Assembly: GCF_030695525.1 (NCBI RefSeq)
Contig: NZ_JAUYSS010000025.1
Coordinates: forward strand, 1 to 64,000
Source of the DNA: Daejeonella sp.
Lineage (GTDB): Bacteria; Bacteroidota; Bacteroidia; Sphingobacteriales; Sphingobacteriaceae
Length of the DNA: 64,000 bases
Direction: 5' to 3'
Position 1 is the first letter of the stretch; the number at the start of each line of letters is the position of its first letter. Under the pieces are notes generated by a model, which made no database searches, was not told the DNA's origin, and was given only the letters and a program-made list of their open reading frames with translations. The translations under genes and the position numbers were made by a program. Below, piece after piece: positions 16,464 through 25,412 of the stretch.

Positions 16464-17159
16464 TTATTTACGGCTCTTTATGACTTTTGCCGGAACTCCA
16501 CCTACAATACTGTAGGGGGGGACATCTTTGGTTACCACACTTCCTGCTGCAATTACTGAACCCCGCCCTATGGTTACGCCTGCCAGAATTACGGTATTTG
16601 CTGCAATCCAGCAATCATCTTCTATTTTGACAAATTCCCGTTTTACCCCCTGTTCTTTTATGCTTAGTTCGGGGTGGTCAAATAAATGGTTTTCGGCATA
16701 GATACTTACTCTGGGCGACATCATCACATTGTCTCCTATTTCAATAAAGCCAGAGCATCCGATATAAGAATAAGGTCCAATACTGGAGTTATTACCGATT
16801 TTGAGCCCTTCGCCAATTGCAGAGCCATAAATATTGGTGGGTCTGATGATTGCGTGCTTTCCGATGGTTACCCGGTCTCCTGCTACTATCCCACGGTAAG
16901 TCATGCAGTTTACCTCAGCATAATCCTCAACTATAAAATCCCTTCCAACACTCAGGTGCCGGGCATAACGTATGGAGGCTCCTTTACCAACTAATACCCA
17001 TCCGCTTGAACGTTTAAAAAACAGACGTTGAATCATCCCGCGGATGTAAAAGAAAGATAAACGGTATAGGGTAGTCAGAATATCATAGCTCTTCCATTCT
17101 GGGGGGAATCGGTCAACAATAAACTTGAATCTGCGGAAGAATCCTGTTTCTGAACTCAT
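16464..17159 (-). CDS. Hexapeptide-repeat O-acetyltransferase
   Basis: A 231-residue left-handed beta-helix acyltransferase. Hexapeptide repeats run from about residue 55 to the end, for example [22 protein letters not shown], and the active-site His is likely in [11 protein letters not shown]. The C-terminal [29 protein letters not shown] is typical of the WbbJ/LacA group. It probably acetylates a sugar of the exopolysaccharide using acetyl-CoA. A TAGTTTTG promoter box lies 10 bases before the ATG, so this gene opens the acetyltransferase-asnB-GT4 unit. Confidence 0.9.
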   Translation of the reverse strand: MSSETGFFRRFKFIVDRFPPEWKSYDILTTLYRLSFFYIRGMIQRLFFKRSSGWVLVGKGASIRYARHLSVGRDFIVEDYAEVNCMTYRGIVAGDRVTIGKHAIIRPTNIYGSAIGEGLKIGNNSSIGPYSYIGCSGFIEIGDNVMMSPRVSIYAENHLFDHPELSIKEQGVKREFVKIEDDCWIAANTVILAGVTIGRGSVIAAGSVVTKDVPPYSIVGGVPAKVIKSRK

Positions 17160-17169
17160 ATGATAAAAG

Positions 17170-17177
17170 CAAAACTA
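17170..17177 (-). promoter_or_regulatory. -7 promoter box TAGTTTTG
   Basis: Minus-strand match to TAnnTTTG, 10 bases before the acetyltransferase ATG at 17159, so the predicted leader is only a few bases long. Confidence 0.55.
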
Positions 17178-17427
17178 TGATTAAATTTTGAATTGCAGGA
17201 AAGCTGCATCTCAAAAGTATGGTATAAAATTTTAAGAATCTAAAATGGTGAAAACGGGAATTAAATTATTGCTGGATTTTTCAGCCTCTGCGCATTTTGC
17301 CGGTTCTTTGGAATTTTATACCTAAATGGAAATCTATCAGGTGTTTCAAAAATATTCATTATCAAAAAACAAAAGACCATTTTGGCGCTGAAGCACCAGT
17401 ATTTGTTCCGTTATGGTCGCTTTGGTT

Positions 17428-17650
17428 TTGGGCTGAAGCCCTCATGAAATCCTGATCCTGGCCCGGAGCTAAAGCACCGGGCTACTTAGCGACGGCTATC
17501 GCAAGGCCTGGAGTTTTTTATGGAATCATGACATTAGTTCGGTCGCTCAATAGACCCCAGCTTTAGCTGGGGTCTATGAGATTGTTTGTTTTAGGGCTTT
17601 AGCCCAATATTTAGAGAGATGTGAGGAGCTGTTACATTAGGCTTTAGCCC
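17428..17650. repeat. Cluster of GGGCTTTAGCCC-type hairpins
   Basis: In the 557-bp gene-free stretch 17160-17716 at least five hairpins occur: GGGCTGAAGCCC (17430-17441), GCCCGG/CCGGGC (17461-17482), a 26-base near-perfect dyad starting TAGACCCCAGCT (17551-17576, two-base loop), GGGCTTTAGCCC (17594-17605) and GGCTTTAGCC near 17640. All share GCTnnAGC. They look like REP-type elements, not terminators. No open frame here is supported. Confidence 0.75.
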
Positions 17651-17716
17651 AATCTGAAAACGGCATTTTCACCGGTATTAAAGCAACGGGTTGGACAGCA
17701 ATTCGGTAATCCCAGT

Positions 17717-18697
17717 TTAGTAGGAGCTTGGCGAGTTAAGATTTGAAAAGCTTAATTCGTGTTCAATCATGTTTTCAATGATTGAATTAAGTCCGAGTTT
17801 AGCTTTCCAATGTAGCTCTCTGTTGGCTTTGCCGGGATCAGCCCTGCCAATTTGTAAATCGCTAGGCCTCCTTAGCACTTCGTCAATAACGACATGTTCT
17901 TCCCAGTTCAAATCCAGGGCTCTGAATGTAAAATCAATAAATTCTTTCAGTGTATGGCTCTTGCCTGTAGCAATGATATAATCTTTTGGTACGTCTTGCT
18001 GCATCATTAGCCACATCGCCTCTACATAATCAGGTGCCCATCCCCAATCACGTTCGATATTGATATTCCCCAAACTAAGTTTATGTGATCTGTTCCTGTG
18101 AATTTTGCAGGCGGCTGAAATGATTTTTTTGGTTACAAAGTGTTCGGGTCTTAAGGGTGATTCATGATTGAACAAAATGCCTGTACAGGCAAAAAGGTTA
18201 TATGCTTCCCTGTAATTATCAATTTGCCAGAATGCAGTTGCTTTGGCTATAGCGTATGGGCTTCTTGGATGAAAAATGGTGTTTTCATTTGCAGGTATGC
18301 TGCTATCCCCGAAACACTCACTGGAGCCAGCATTATACAATTTGATAGCCAGATTACTGAATTTTATTGCCTCCAGAAGATTCAGGTTTCCAGTACTTAT
18401 ACTTTCGTGGGTTTCATGAGGCTGATCAAAAGATAAACGGACAGAACTCTGTCCAGCAAGATTATAAACTTCGTCGGGTTTTATCTTGTTAATACATTCA
18501 AGGGTATTGCCAAAATCAGTAATATTTATTGAAATCAGGTTGAGATCGTCTTTTATCCCAAGTTTTTTCAGATTGATAAATGGGGATGTTTGTGCATCAC
18601 GGGATGCCCCATATACATAATACCCTTTTTCAAGTAAAAATTTAGCCAGGTATGAACCATCTTGTCCAGAGACCCCACAAATTAAAGCTTTCTTCAC
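17717..18697 (-). CDS. gmd: GDP-mannose 4,6-dehydratase
   Basis: A 326-residue extended SDR enzyme with GVSGQDGSYLA for NADP binding, catalytic GSSECFG and YAIAK (YxxxK), and the GMD signature NHESPLRPEHFVTKKI. It converts GDP-mannose to GDP-4-keto-6-deoxymannose, the precursor of GDP-rhamnose, GDP-fucose or GDP-perosamine. It is somewhat shorter than the usual 345-375 residues. No reductase, epimerase or aminotransferase for the next step is seen in this window, so that step must be encoded elsewhere. It follows a GT4 gene by 65 bases on the same strand. Confidence 0.9.
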   Translation of the reverse strand: MKKALICGVSGQDGSYLAKFLLEKGYYVYGASRDAQTSPFINLKKLGIKDDLNLISINITDFGNTLECINKIKPDEVYNLAGQSSVRLSFDQPHETHESISTGNLNLLEAIKFSNLAIKLYNAGSSECFGDSSIPANENTIFHPRSPYAIAKATAFWQIDNYREAYNLFACTGILFNHESPLRPEHFVTKKIISAACKIHRNRSHKLSLGNINIERDWGWAPDYVEAMWLMMQQDVPKDYIIATGKSHTLKEFIDFTFRALDLNWEEHVVIDEVLRRPSDLQIGRADPGKANRELHWKAKLGLNSIIENMIEHELSFSNLNSPSSY

Positions 18698-18762
18698 GTA
18701 TTTAGTTTAATAGCCAGTATTCGATTGAATACGCAGTAAATGATAAATAGTTTACGAAAGTG

Positions 18763-19890
18763 CTAATTTTTATTGAGAGCTGCCTTAAAAGTTTTTATTA
18801 ATTCTACAGCGTTCTTTTCCCAGGAAAAAAGTTTCAATCGTTCACTTCCTTTTCTGATAAGTTCAAACCGGAGTTCATTATCCTCTATAAGGGCAATCAT
18901 TTTCTTACTGATGTCTTCAACATTAAAAGGATCAAAGCAGAGTACTGCATCGCCTCCAACCTCGGGCAGGCAGGTATTATCAGATACAATTACAGGCAGG
19001 CGGTGATGAAAAGCTTCAAGTACAGGCACTCCAAATCCCTCATTTATTGACGGGAAAGCATATATTTCGGCATATTTATAAAAATATGCCAGATCCTGAT
19101 CGCTTGCATATCCCGGGGTCAGAACAAATTCACTGAGTTCAAGCCTTTCAATAATTTCACGAATTGCGACACTATCATCCATGTCGCTTTTTGGGCTGGG
19201 CTGTCCAACAAGAATCAGTGAATAATCCTGGTGCCCTGAGTGTCTTAATAAATTAAAGGCCTCAATTAATCGTACTAAATTTTTTCTTTTTTCTAGTGTA
19301 CCTACGTGTAAAATAAATTTAGAGGTAGGAATATTGAATGTTGGAATATAGCCGGCTTCAGGCTCGGCTACAGCCATTTTCTTCGGTGCAAGATGAATTG
19401 CCTTGATCTTTTGGCAATCTATACCGGTGAAAAATGCAATTCTGTTTCTGGTATATTCTGATATTGTAATAATGAATGGTGCTTTTTTAGCAGCGCTTAC
19501 CCCGAAAATTTTGAATAATTTAAGCCATTGAGAATTATAATGGCTGGAATATTCAAAGAAAAAAGCATCATAAAATACAGGGATGGCTTTGAATCCCGGC
19601 GTAAAGTACGGGACAAAGTAATCGGTACAAAATAGGATATCGCAATTGTTAAGGTTTGCTTTGATTGGAAGCATGATCTGTTTCCATATTATAAAGCGGA
19701 TATGTTCAATCAATTTAAGCAGCTTATAACGTCCGGTATAAACCGGAACAGTAGTGTCGAAAAATACGAATTCACAATCGTACTTTCCACTCTTAAATTG
19801 ATTGTAAATTTCTTCCAGATAAGTTTTTGAACCTGTCTTTGCAATCCTGAGGTCACGAATGTCAAGTCCTACTCTTATTTTATTCGACAT
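18763..19890 (-). CDS. GT4 family glycosyltransferase
   Basis: A 375-residue GT-B enzyme. The N-terminus RVGLDIRDLRIAKTGSKTYLEEI is typical of mannosyltransferase-like GT4 proteins. The donor domain shows HVGTLEKRKNLVRLIEAF and EGFGVPVLEAFHHRLPVIVSDNTCLPEVGG with the E-x7-E pair. It probably transfers a GDP- or UDP-sugar in exopolysaccharide assembly, and GDP-mannose-derived donors are plausible given the adjacent gmd. A TATTTTTG box precedes it by about 25 bases, so it may start the GT4-gmd transcript. Confidence 0.9.
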   Translation of the reverse strand: MSNKIRVGLDIRDLRIAKTGSKTYLEEIYNQFKSGKYDCEFVFFDTTVPVYTGRYKLLKLIEHIRFIIWKQIMLPIKANLNNCDILFCTDYFVPYFTPGFKAIPVFYDAFFFEYSSHYNSQWLKLFKIFGVSAAKKAPFIITISEYTRNRIAFFTGIDCQKIKAIHLAPKKMAVAEPEAGYIPTFNIPTSKFILHVGTLEKRKNLVRLIEAFNLLRHSGHQDYSLILVGQPSPKSDMDDSVAIREIIERLELSEFVLTPGYASDQDLAYFYKYAEIYAFPSINEGFGVPVLEAFHHRLPVIVSDNTCLPEVGGDAVLCFDPFNVEDISKKMIALIEDNELRFELIRKGSERLKLFSWEKNAVELIKTFKAALNKN

Positions 19891-19915
19891 GTAAGGGTAT
19901 AGGTCATAAATGCTG

Positions 19916-19923
19916 CAAAAATA
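19916..19923 (-). promoter_or_regulatory. -7 promoter box TATTTTTG
   Basis: Minus-strand match to TAnnTTTG, 25 bases before the GT4 ATG at 19890 and inside the 60-bp gap after the polymerase gene. Confidence 0.55.
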
Positions 19924-19950
19924 ATTTATTTATCGTTATTTGGTTGCTGT

Positions 19951-21336
19951 TTAAGATTTTTCCACCGGCAAGGGTTTAATATCAGTTGCATGTCCCGCAA
20001 TCATATGTACAAACAGGCCGGATAGAAACCAGCTCAAATAAGAAATGTAGACTGATGATTCAAGTTCTGAAGTTAAGAGCGGTATGATAAAACCGATTTT
20101 CATTAGTAGCAGACTTAAACAAACCTGTCTTTCTTTACCCTGTAATTTCGGAAACCATTTCCAGCATGTTTTGATGAAGTAAATATGCATCCATAGATAG
20201 AGCAGCAAAGTTAAAATTCCTGTTTGTACGCCAATAATAATATATTGGTTTTCTCCGCCAACCGTATCGCTTAAACTTACTGCAACCCTCCCTGATTCAC
20301 CCAAACCTAATCCTAATGGATTAGCGGCAATAGCTTCTATACCTTCAATCCAGGCAAGTACATGCCCAATACTTGATGGGTTAGTAAATGTGATTGTTTC
20401 ATAGATAAACTCGTACAGATCAGGGTTCATTACGAGCATAAAGAATATAAAGTAAACTGAAACTGCTATAAAGCCGGCATATATGATATTTAGAATTAGT
20501 TTTTTCTTTGTGATCAGTGCATAAATAAAGATCATAATGAAATAGCTCGCGAGGGAAGATCTTGATAATGCGAAAAAAATTGAAAACTGAGTCGCAATAA
20601 TAGCAATGATACCCAGAGTATCAACTTTGATTCGGTTGTCATCAGTTGTATACAGACCGGCCAGGATTGCCAGGGTTAAAAGCGTAGATGCGGCAAATTC
20701 AAGAGGGTTTGCAAAAAAACTGGCAAATCTTCTGAGGCCTGTTGATGTCTCGAAAGTCCATGAAAGATCGTAATTGCCACTTGCTTCCTGATTAAAAAAA
20801 TAGAAGTTAAAATCGGCATATCCTGTCAGGGTTTGAAAATGCTGGTTGCTGATAATTTCAAAAAACAAAATCCCCGCGGCTGCAATAAAAACCGCGAGTA
20901 TGTAATGATAATACTTGCTGATATAAATCCGCGCGGGGTCAAAAATACGCCCGGCAAAATAAATGAATGTAAAAAAACTCGAACTTTTGAATGCAATTAG
21001 CTTATCGCCTAAACCATATTGGCCAATTGGCAGAATAACATAAAGCAAGGTGTAGAAAAAGTAGGCCAGAATTGCATAATCTATAGATTGGAATCTGATT
21101 TGTCTTTTCAATTCCCATATGCCTATCCCCAGGGTCATTAAGATCAGTATTTCCTTAAATGGCTGCATTAAAGGAACAAGGTCTGCAAAACCGGATTGCA
21201 GGGCCACCGATAAACTTGTGGTATAGATAGGAAGGCCGAAAATCAGAAATATAAAAATCCCCTGTTTGTTCCTCGAAATCAGATTTTTAAGTGCAATAAA
21301 AAAGGCAGAGAAATATATGAGTGCGAATATGAACAT
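19951..21336 (-). CDS. O-antigen ligase/polymerase-like membrane protein (Wzy type)
   Basis: A 461-residue, strongly hydrophobic protein with about ten to twelve transmembrane helices and one large periplasmic loop around residues 300-350. GLRRFASFFANPLEFAASTLL and the loop GNPLGLGLGESGRV-like region (AANPLGLGLGESGRVAVS) fit the O-antigen ligase/Wzy superfamily. It probably polymerises lipid-linked repeat units in the periplasm or ligates a finished chain. It is the first gene of the minus-strand block polymerase-GT4-gmd. No exact -7 box is seen upstream. Confidence 0.82.
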   Translation of the reverse strand: MFIFALIYFSAFFIALKNLISRNKQGIFIFLIFGLPIYTTSLSVALQSGFADLVPLMQPFKEILILMTLGIGIWELKRQIRFQSIDYAILAYFFYTLLYVILPIGQYGLGDKLIAFKSSSFFTFIYFAGRIFDPARIYISKYYHYILAVFIAAAGILFFEIISNQHFQTLTGYADFNFYFFNQEASGNYDLSWTFETSTGLRRFASFFANPLEFAASTLLTLAILAGLYTTDDNRIKVDTLGIIAIIATQFSIFFALSRSSLASYFIMIFIYALITKKKLILNIIYAGFIAVSVYFIFFMLVMNPDLYEFIYETITFTNPSSIGHVLAWIEGIEAIAANPLGLGLGESGRVAVSLSDTVGGENQYIIIGVQTGILTLLLYLWMHIYFIKTCWKWFPKLQGKERQVCLSLLLMKIGFIIPLLTSELESSVYISYLSWFLSGLFVHMIAGHATDIKPLPVEKS

Positions 21337-21447
21337 TCTTACCTTTAATTATTTAATGATGAAGAGCTCTGGACGAAAATTTTGTAAAAATATAGGAATT
21401 ATTGATTGTGGACTAAATTTTATTAACAATTGATGTTGTTCATTTTG

Positions 21448-21486
21448 TCTGAACTGTGAATAAATCACCCGGAATCATAGTTCAGA
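21448..21486. repeat. Inverted repeat TCTGAACTGTGA...TCATAGTTCAGA
   Basis: Arms 21448-21459 and 21475-21486 are 12 bp with one mismatch. They match the outer arms of the repeat at 7682-7756, so they belong to the same dispersed family. The element lies between divergent genes of the exopolysaccharide block. Confidence 0.7.
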
Positions 21487-21533
21487 TAAGGGGCTGCAGT
21501 TGGAAGCTGACAAAATAAATTAAAATAATCCGC

Positions 21534-21541
21534 TATTTTTG
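21534..21541 (+). promoter_or_regulatory. -7 promoter box TATTTTTG very close to the start codon
   Basis: TATTTTTG ends 7 bases before the ATG at 21549, so the message would have almost no leader. Confidence 0.55.
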
Positions 21542-21548
21542 CCGAAGA

Positions 21549-22520
21549 ATGAATGCAATTTACACAGTATGCACTTATAACCACATCGGAAGGGCTTTGT
21601 CATTGGCCGATTCAGTTAGCACTCATTGCCAGGACACCAAATTTATTATATGCCTGATCGATACTGTTGATTCAGGTTTAATTCCTGAAGGGATTGAACT
21701 GATTACTGCTCAGGAGATGAATTTATCATTCCTTAATGAAATGTGTTCAAAGTACTCCCCCCTTGAATTGAACAGCGCCCTGAAGCCCTATTTTGGTAAT
21801 TACATATTCGAAAAATATAAAGAGCTTGATCAGCTTATCTTTTTGGACAGTGATATCTTATTGTTTGACGATTTGCATCCTGTTTATGAGAGTTTAAGTT
21901 CCAATAGCATTGTGCTAAGTCCTCATTCCCTTAGCTCGGTACCCGACGGTACGGATTTTGACGACAGAGTGTTTCTCAGATCTGGAATTTACAATGCGGG
22001 GTTCTTCGGACTGAAAAGGGATCAGAATTCAAAAGCATTTCTTGACTGGTGGATGGGCAAACTCAGGAATGAGTGCTTTTTTGATTCTAAACGTGGCATG
22101 TTTGCCGAGCAACTCTGGCTAAATCTGGTTCCGCTTTATTTTGAAAGTGTAGATATTCTGAAACATGTGGGCTGTAATGTAGCTTACTGGAATCTCCACG
22201 ATCGCATATTGTCAAAAAATGACGGAGTTTTTTATGTGAATGGTAGTGTTCCTCTTATATTCTTTCATTACAGTGGAGCCTCAATATCCTGTATCGAAGA
22301 AAACAGGGTTTCGCAGCATCAGCAACGGTATACATTTACGAATCGCCCCGATCTTTTCGAAGTTTTTAAGCTTTATACCGATTCACTCAATAAGCATTCT
22401 TATGAAAAGTTCAATCAGGTTTATACCCTGAACAGCTCATTCAGAACCCGCTCCACCTTAGTGAAAGCAGTTGGTGAGTTTTATAAGAAAGTGATTAAGA
22501 AGTTATTTTATATTAAATAA
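21549..22520 (+). CDS. GT-A fold glycosyltransferase
   Basis: A 323-residue nucleotide-diphospho-sugar transferase. YTVCTYNHIGRALSLADSV starts the GT-A fold and IFLDSDILLFDDL carries the DxD metal-binding motif; NAGFFGLKRD follows. It resembles GT8-like or related uncharacterised transferases; the exact family is not certain. It faces the opposite way from the polymerase gene, on its own promoter, and converges on dxs with only 34 bases between stops. A role in the same surface polysaccharide is likely by position. Confidence 0.82.
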   Translation: MNAIYTVCTYNHIGRALSLADSVSTHCQDTKFIICLIDTVDSGLIPEGIELITAQEMNLSFLNEMCSKYSPLELNSALKPYFGNYIFEKYKELDQLIFLDSDILLFDDLHPVYESLSSNSIVLSPHSLSSVPDGTDFDDRVFLRSGIYNAGFFGLKRDQNSKAFLDWWMGKLRNECFFDSKRGMFAEQLWLNLVPLYFESVDILKHVGCNVAYWNLHDRILSKNDGVFYVNGSVPLIFFHYSGASISCIEENRVSQHQQRYTFTNRPDLFEVFKLYTDSLNKHSYEKFNQVYTLNSSFRTRSTLVKAVGEFYKKVIKKLFYIK

Positions 22521-22554
22521 GGAAGATTCCCTCTTAAGATTCCTGTAAAAATAA

Positions 22555-24483
22555 TTAGGACGCTAAAACACTGGTAGTCCGGCTGAGTGCGAATTCTTTA
22601 ACCTTTTTAATTATCCCTTTCGCATCAAAACCGCACTCCCTCCATAATTCGGGTTGTTCGCCGTGCTCTATAACCTGATCTGGTATTCCTAAACGCAGTA
22701 TAGTGGAAGCGTAATTATTATCAGCCATAAATTCAAGAATAGCACTACCTACACCACCTTGCAGACATCCATCTTCAATAGTGATGATATATTTAAATTT
22801 TTTAAATACCTGATGAAGAAGTTCCTGATCAAGTGGTTTGGCAAAACGAAGGTCATAATGTGCCGGATGAATACCTTCTGCATTAAGCTCATTACAGGCT
22901 TTAACAGCTTCGTTCCCGATATGTCCGATACTTAAAATTGCCACATCCTCACCTTCACAGACCGTTCTTCCTTTACCTATGTCGATTGCCTTCATCGGGC
23001 GTCTCCATTCAGGCATTACTCCGTTTCCTCTTGGATAACGGATACTGAAAGGCCCCATATTTTCCTGTTGTGCAGTGAACATCAGGTTTCTTAATTCTTC
23101 TTCGTTCATCGGTGCCGAAACAATCATATTCGGAATACAGCGCATATAAGCAAGGTCATAGGCGCCATGATGTGTAGGGCCATCTGATCCTGCAAACCCG
23201 GCACGGTCGAGGCAGAAAACTACATTCAGATTCTGCAGAGCTACATCATGAATAACCTGATCATAAGCTCTTTGCATGAATGTTGAATAGATATTGCAGA
23301 AGGGAACCATTCCTCTGGTTGCAAGTCCGGCCGAGAACGTTACGGCATGCTGTTCAGCGATTCCTACATCAAAAGCACGATCCGGCATTGCCTTCATCAT
23401 GATATTCAGCGATGAACCCGAAGGCATTGCCGGAGTAATTCCCATTATTTTTGAATTCAACTCGGCCAGTTCAACAAGGGTATGTCCAAATACCTCCTGA
23501 TATTTTGGGGCTGCCGGTTTCTCGCTCGCAGTCTTTTGTATTTCTCCGGTAATTTTATCGAACAATCCTGGCGAATGCCATTTGGTTTGATCTTTTTCTG
23601 CCAGAGAATATCCTTTGCCCTTAACAGTAACACAATGCAATAACTTTGGCCCTGGTATATGTTTAAGGTCATCTAGTATCTTGGCCAGGTGCTTTACATC
23701 ATGCCCGTCAATTGGTCCAAAGTATCTGAACTTGAGTGCTTCAAAGAAATTACTTTTCTTTAATAATCCACCTTTTATTGTTTTCTCAATCTTTTTGACA
23801 ATTTCATGGGCATTAGGGCCAAGTTCTGATATTTTTGACAAGACATTCGAAATATCATCTCTGAAACGGTTGTATGATTTTGAAGTGGTAATATCGGTTA
23901 GGTATTCCTTTAATGCACCTACATTCGGGTCGATTGACATGCAGTTATCATTCAGGATTACGAGAATATTTGAGTTCTCAATACCCCCATGGTTCAGGGC
24001 CTCAAAGGCTAGCCCCCCGGTCATTGCACCATCCCCAATCACAGCGACGTGCTGTCTGTCGGTTTCACCCTTATAATTGGAGGCAACTGCCATTCCTAGT
24101 GCGGCAGAAATAGAGGTTGAAGAATGTCCTACACCAAAAGTATCATACTCACTTTCAGATCTTTTCGGAAAACCACTAAGGCCTTTGTATATCCGGTTGG
24201 TATGGAAATCCGCTCTTCGTCCGGTTAGGATTTTATGGCCATATGCCTGATGTCCTACATCCCAAACAAGCTGGTCATAGGGCGTATTTAGCACATAATG
24301 TAAGGCTACCGTTAATTCAACAACGCCTAAACTGGATCCAAAATGACCGCCATTTACTGAGACGGTATCAACAATAAACTGTCTTAATTCTGAGCAGATA
24401 CGTTCAAGATCTTCTTCTTTAAATTTTTTTAAATCCGAAGGATAATTAATCTGTTCAAGAAATTCGCCCGCCTTAACTTCCAT
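22555..24483 (-). CDS. dxs: 1-deoxy-D-xylulose-5-phosphate synthase
   Basis: A 642-residue thiamine diphosphate enzyme. It joins pyruvate and glyceraldehyde 3-phosphate, the first step of the MEP isoprenoid pathway. Visible motifs are WDVGHQAYGHKILTGR, the ThDP/Mg motif GDGAMTGG...NDN, GPIDGHD, the catalytic segment DVGIAEQHAVTFSAGLA and DGPTHHGAYDL. Length matches the family. A TATTTTTG promoter box lies 24 bases upstream, and the gene is divergent from scpA. No related pathway gene is adjacent. Confidence 0.97.
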   Translation of the reverse strand: MEVKAGEFLEQINYPSDLKKFKEEDLERICSELRQFIVDTVSVNGGHFGSSLGVVELTVALHYVLNTPYDQLVWDVGHQAYGHKILTGRRADFHTNRIYKGLSGFPKRSESEYDTFGVGHSSTSISAALGMAVASNYKGETDRQHVAVIGDGAMTGGLAFEALNHGGIENSNILVILNDNCMSIDPNVGALKEYLTDITTSKSYNRFRDDISNVLSKISELGPNAHEIVKKIEKTIKGGLLKKSNFFEALKFRYFGPIDGHDVKHLAKILDDLKHIPGPKLLHCVTVKGKGYSLAEKDQTKWHSPGLFDKITGEIQKTASEKPAAPKYQEVFGHTLVELAELNSKIMGITPAMPSGSSLNIMMKAMPDRAFDVGIAEQHAVTFSAGLATRGMVPFCNIYSTFMQRAYDQVIHDVALQNLNVVFCLDRAGFAGSDGPTHHGAYDLAYMRCIPNMIVSAPMNEEELRNLMFTAQQENMGPFSIRYPRGNGVMPEWRRPMKAIDIGKGRTVCEGEDVAILSIGHIGNEAVKACNELNAEGIHPAHYDLRFAKPLDQELLHQVFKKFKYIITIEDGCLQGGVGSAILEFMADNNYASTILRLGIPDQVIEHGEQPELWRECGFDAKGIIKKVKEFALSRTTSVLAS

Positions 24484-24506
24484 TTAGGGTTTATAATTAT
24501 TTCACG

Positions 24507-24514
24507 CAAAAATA
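24507..24514 (-). promoter_or_regulatory. -7 promoter box TATTTTTG of dxs
   Basis: Minus-strand match to TAnnTTTG with a leader of roughly 18-20 bases before the dxs ATG at 24483. Confidence 0.55.
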
Positions 24515-24545
24515 ATGTATTTGTTAAACATTTTTATTTTTTTAG

Positions 24546-24567
24546 AGAGACATAATTATATGTCTCT
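24546..24567. promoter_or_regulatory. Perfect 9-bp dyad in the dxs-scpA intergenic region
   Basis: AGAGACATA-ATTA-TATGTCTCT, 22 bases in all. It lies between divergent genes, 22 bases before the chosen scpA start, and could be an operator. Confidence 0.5.
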
Positions 24568-24588
24568 GCATTACATTTGAAAATAGTT

Positions 24589-25350
24589 ATGAATGTAAGT
24601 GACGCTTTTGAGATCAGACTACCCCAATTTGAAGGCCCTTTTGATCTGCTTTTATTCTTTATTGAAAGGGATGAACTGGATATTCAGGATGTTCCTATAG
24701 CCAAAATTACGGATGATTTTCTGGACTATCTTCATCATATGAATTCATTGAACATAGAGCTGGCCAGTGAATTTATATATGTAGCTGCAACTCTGATGCG
24801 GATAAAGGCAAAAATGCTTTTGCCCCGGCCGGATCTCGATGATGAAGGAAATGAAATTGATTTAAAGCGCGATCTGATTCAGAAACTGATTGAGTATAAG
24901 AAGTTCAAACAACTGGCTGAGCAATTCAAATTACTCGAAAATGAGCGTTTTTTGCAAGAAAAGCGCGGCAATATAGCTTCTGATGTTTTGCAAATGGCAC
25001 TTTCGGCAGATCCGGGAGAAGAATTGGAATCATTCGATCTTTATAAACTGATGATGACTTTTAATAAAGTTCTTCAACGAAGTTTGCAGCGGGATAATAA
25101 ACAGGAACACATTGTAGAACAATACCCCTATGATATTGAGTCTCAGAAAAAAGTAATTGACAGGCTTCTGTCTATAAATAAGCGGCTGGATTTCAGGGAT
25201 ATTGTTACTAATTCTGACAATAAAGTTCATTTTGTTTACAATTTTTTGGCCTTGCTTGAAATGTTGCAACAGGACCTGATCTCAATTCAGACAGGCATTG
25301 GATTTAATAATTTCTGGATTGAAGCTAAAGTCGGTTCAATCAATTCTTAA
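24589..25350 (+). CDS. scpA: Segregation and condensation protein A (ScpA kleisin)
   Basis: About 253 residues. FEIRLPQFEGPFDLLLFFIERDELDI at the N-terminus is the kleisin helix that contacts SMC, and the C-terminal winged helix ends in LLEMLQQDLISIQTG. With SMC and ScpB it forms the chromosome condensation complex; neither partner gene is adjacent. I choose ATG 24589; a TTG at 24577 would add four residues. A perfect dyad at 24546-24567 lies upstream and glyA follows 62 bases downstream. Confidence 0.92.
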   Translation: MNVSDAFEIRLPQFEGPFDLLLFFIERDELDIQDVPIAKITDDFLDYLHHMNSLNIELASEFIYVAATLMRIKAKMLLPRPDLDDEGNEIDLKRDLIQKLIEYKKFKQLAEQFKLLENERFLQEKRGNIASDVLQMALSADPGEELESFDLYKLMMTFNKVLQRSLQRDNKQEHIVEQYPYDIESQKKVIDRLLSINKRLDFRDIVTNSDNKVHFVYNFLALLEMLQQDLISIQTGIGFNNFWIEAKVGSINS

Positions 25351-25354
25351 TTTG

Positions 25355-25362
25355 TATTTTTG
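25355..25362 (+). promoter_or_regulatory. -7 promoter box TATTTTTG of glyA
   Basis: TATTTTTG lies just after the scpA stop and 50 bases before the glyA ATG. No clear -33 TTTG. Confidence 0.5.
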
Positions 25363-25412
25363 CTTTACAATTCTTATAATATAATCATTCAAACAAACAC
25401 CATATTACATCC

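Noticed and set aside
17160-17716. Hairpin cluster as a CRISPR array
   Set aside because: Repeats are of unequal length and spacing and are palindromic without unique spacers of constant size.
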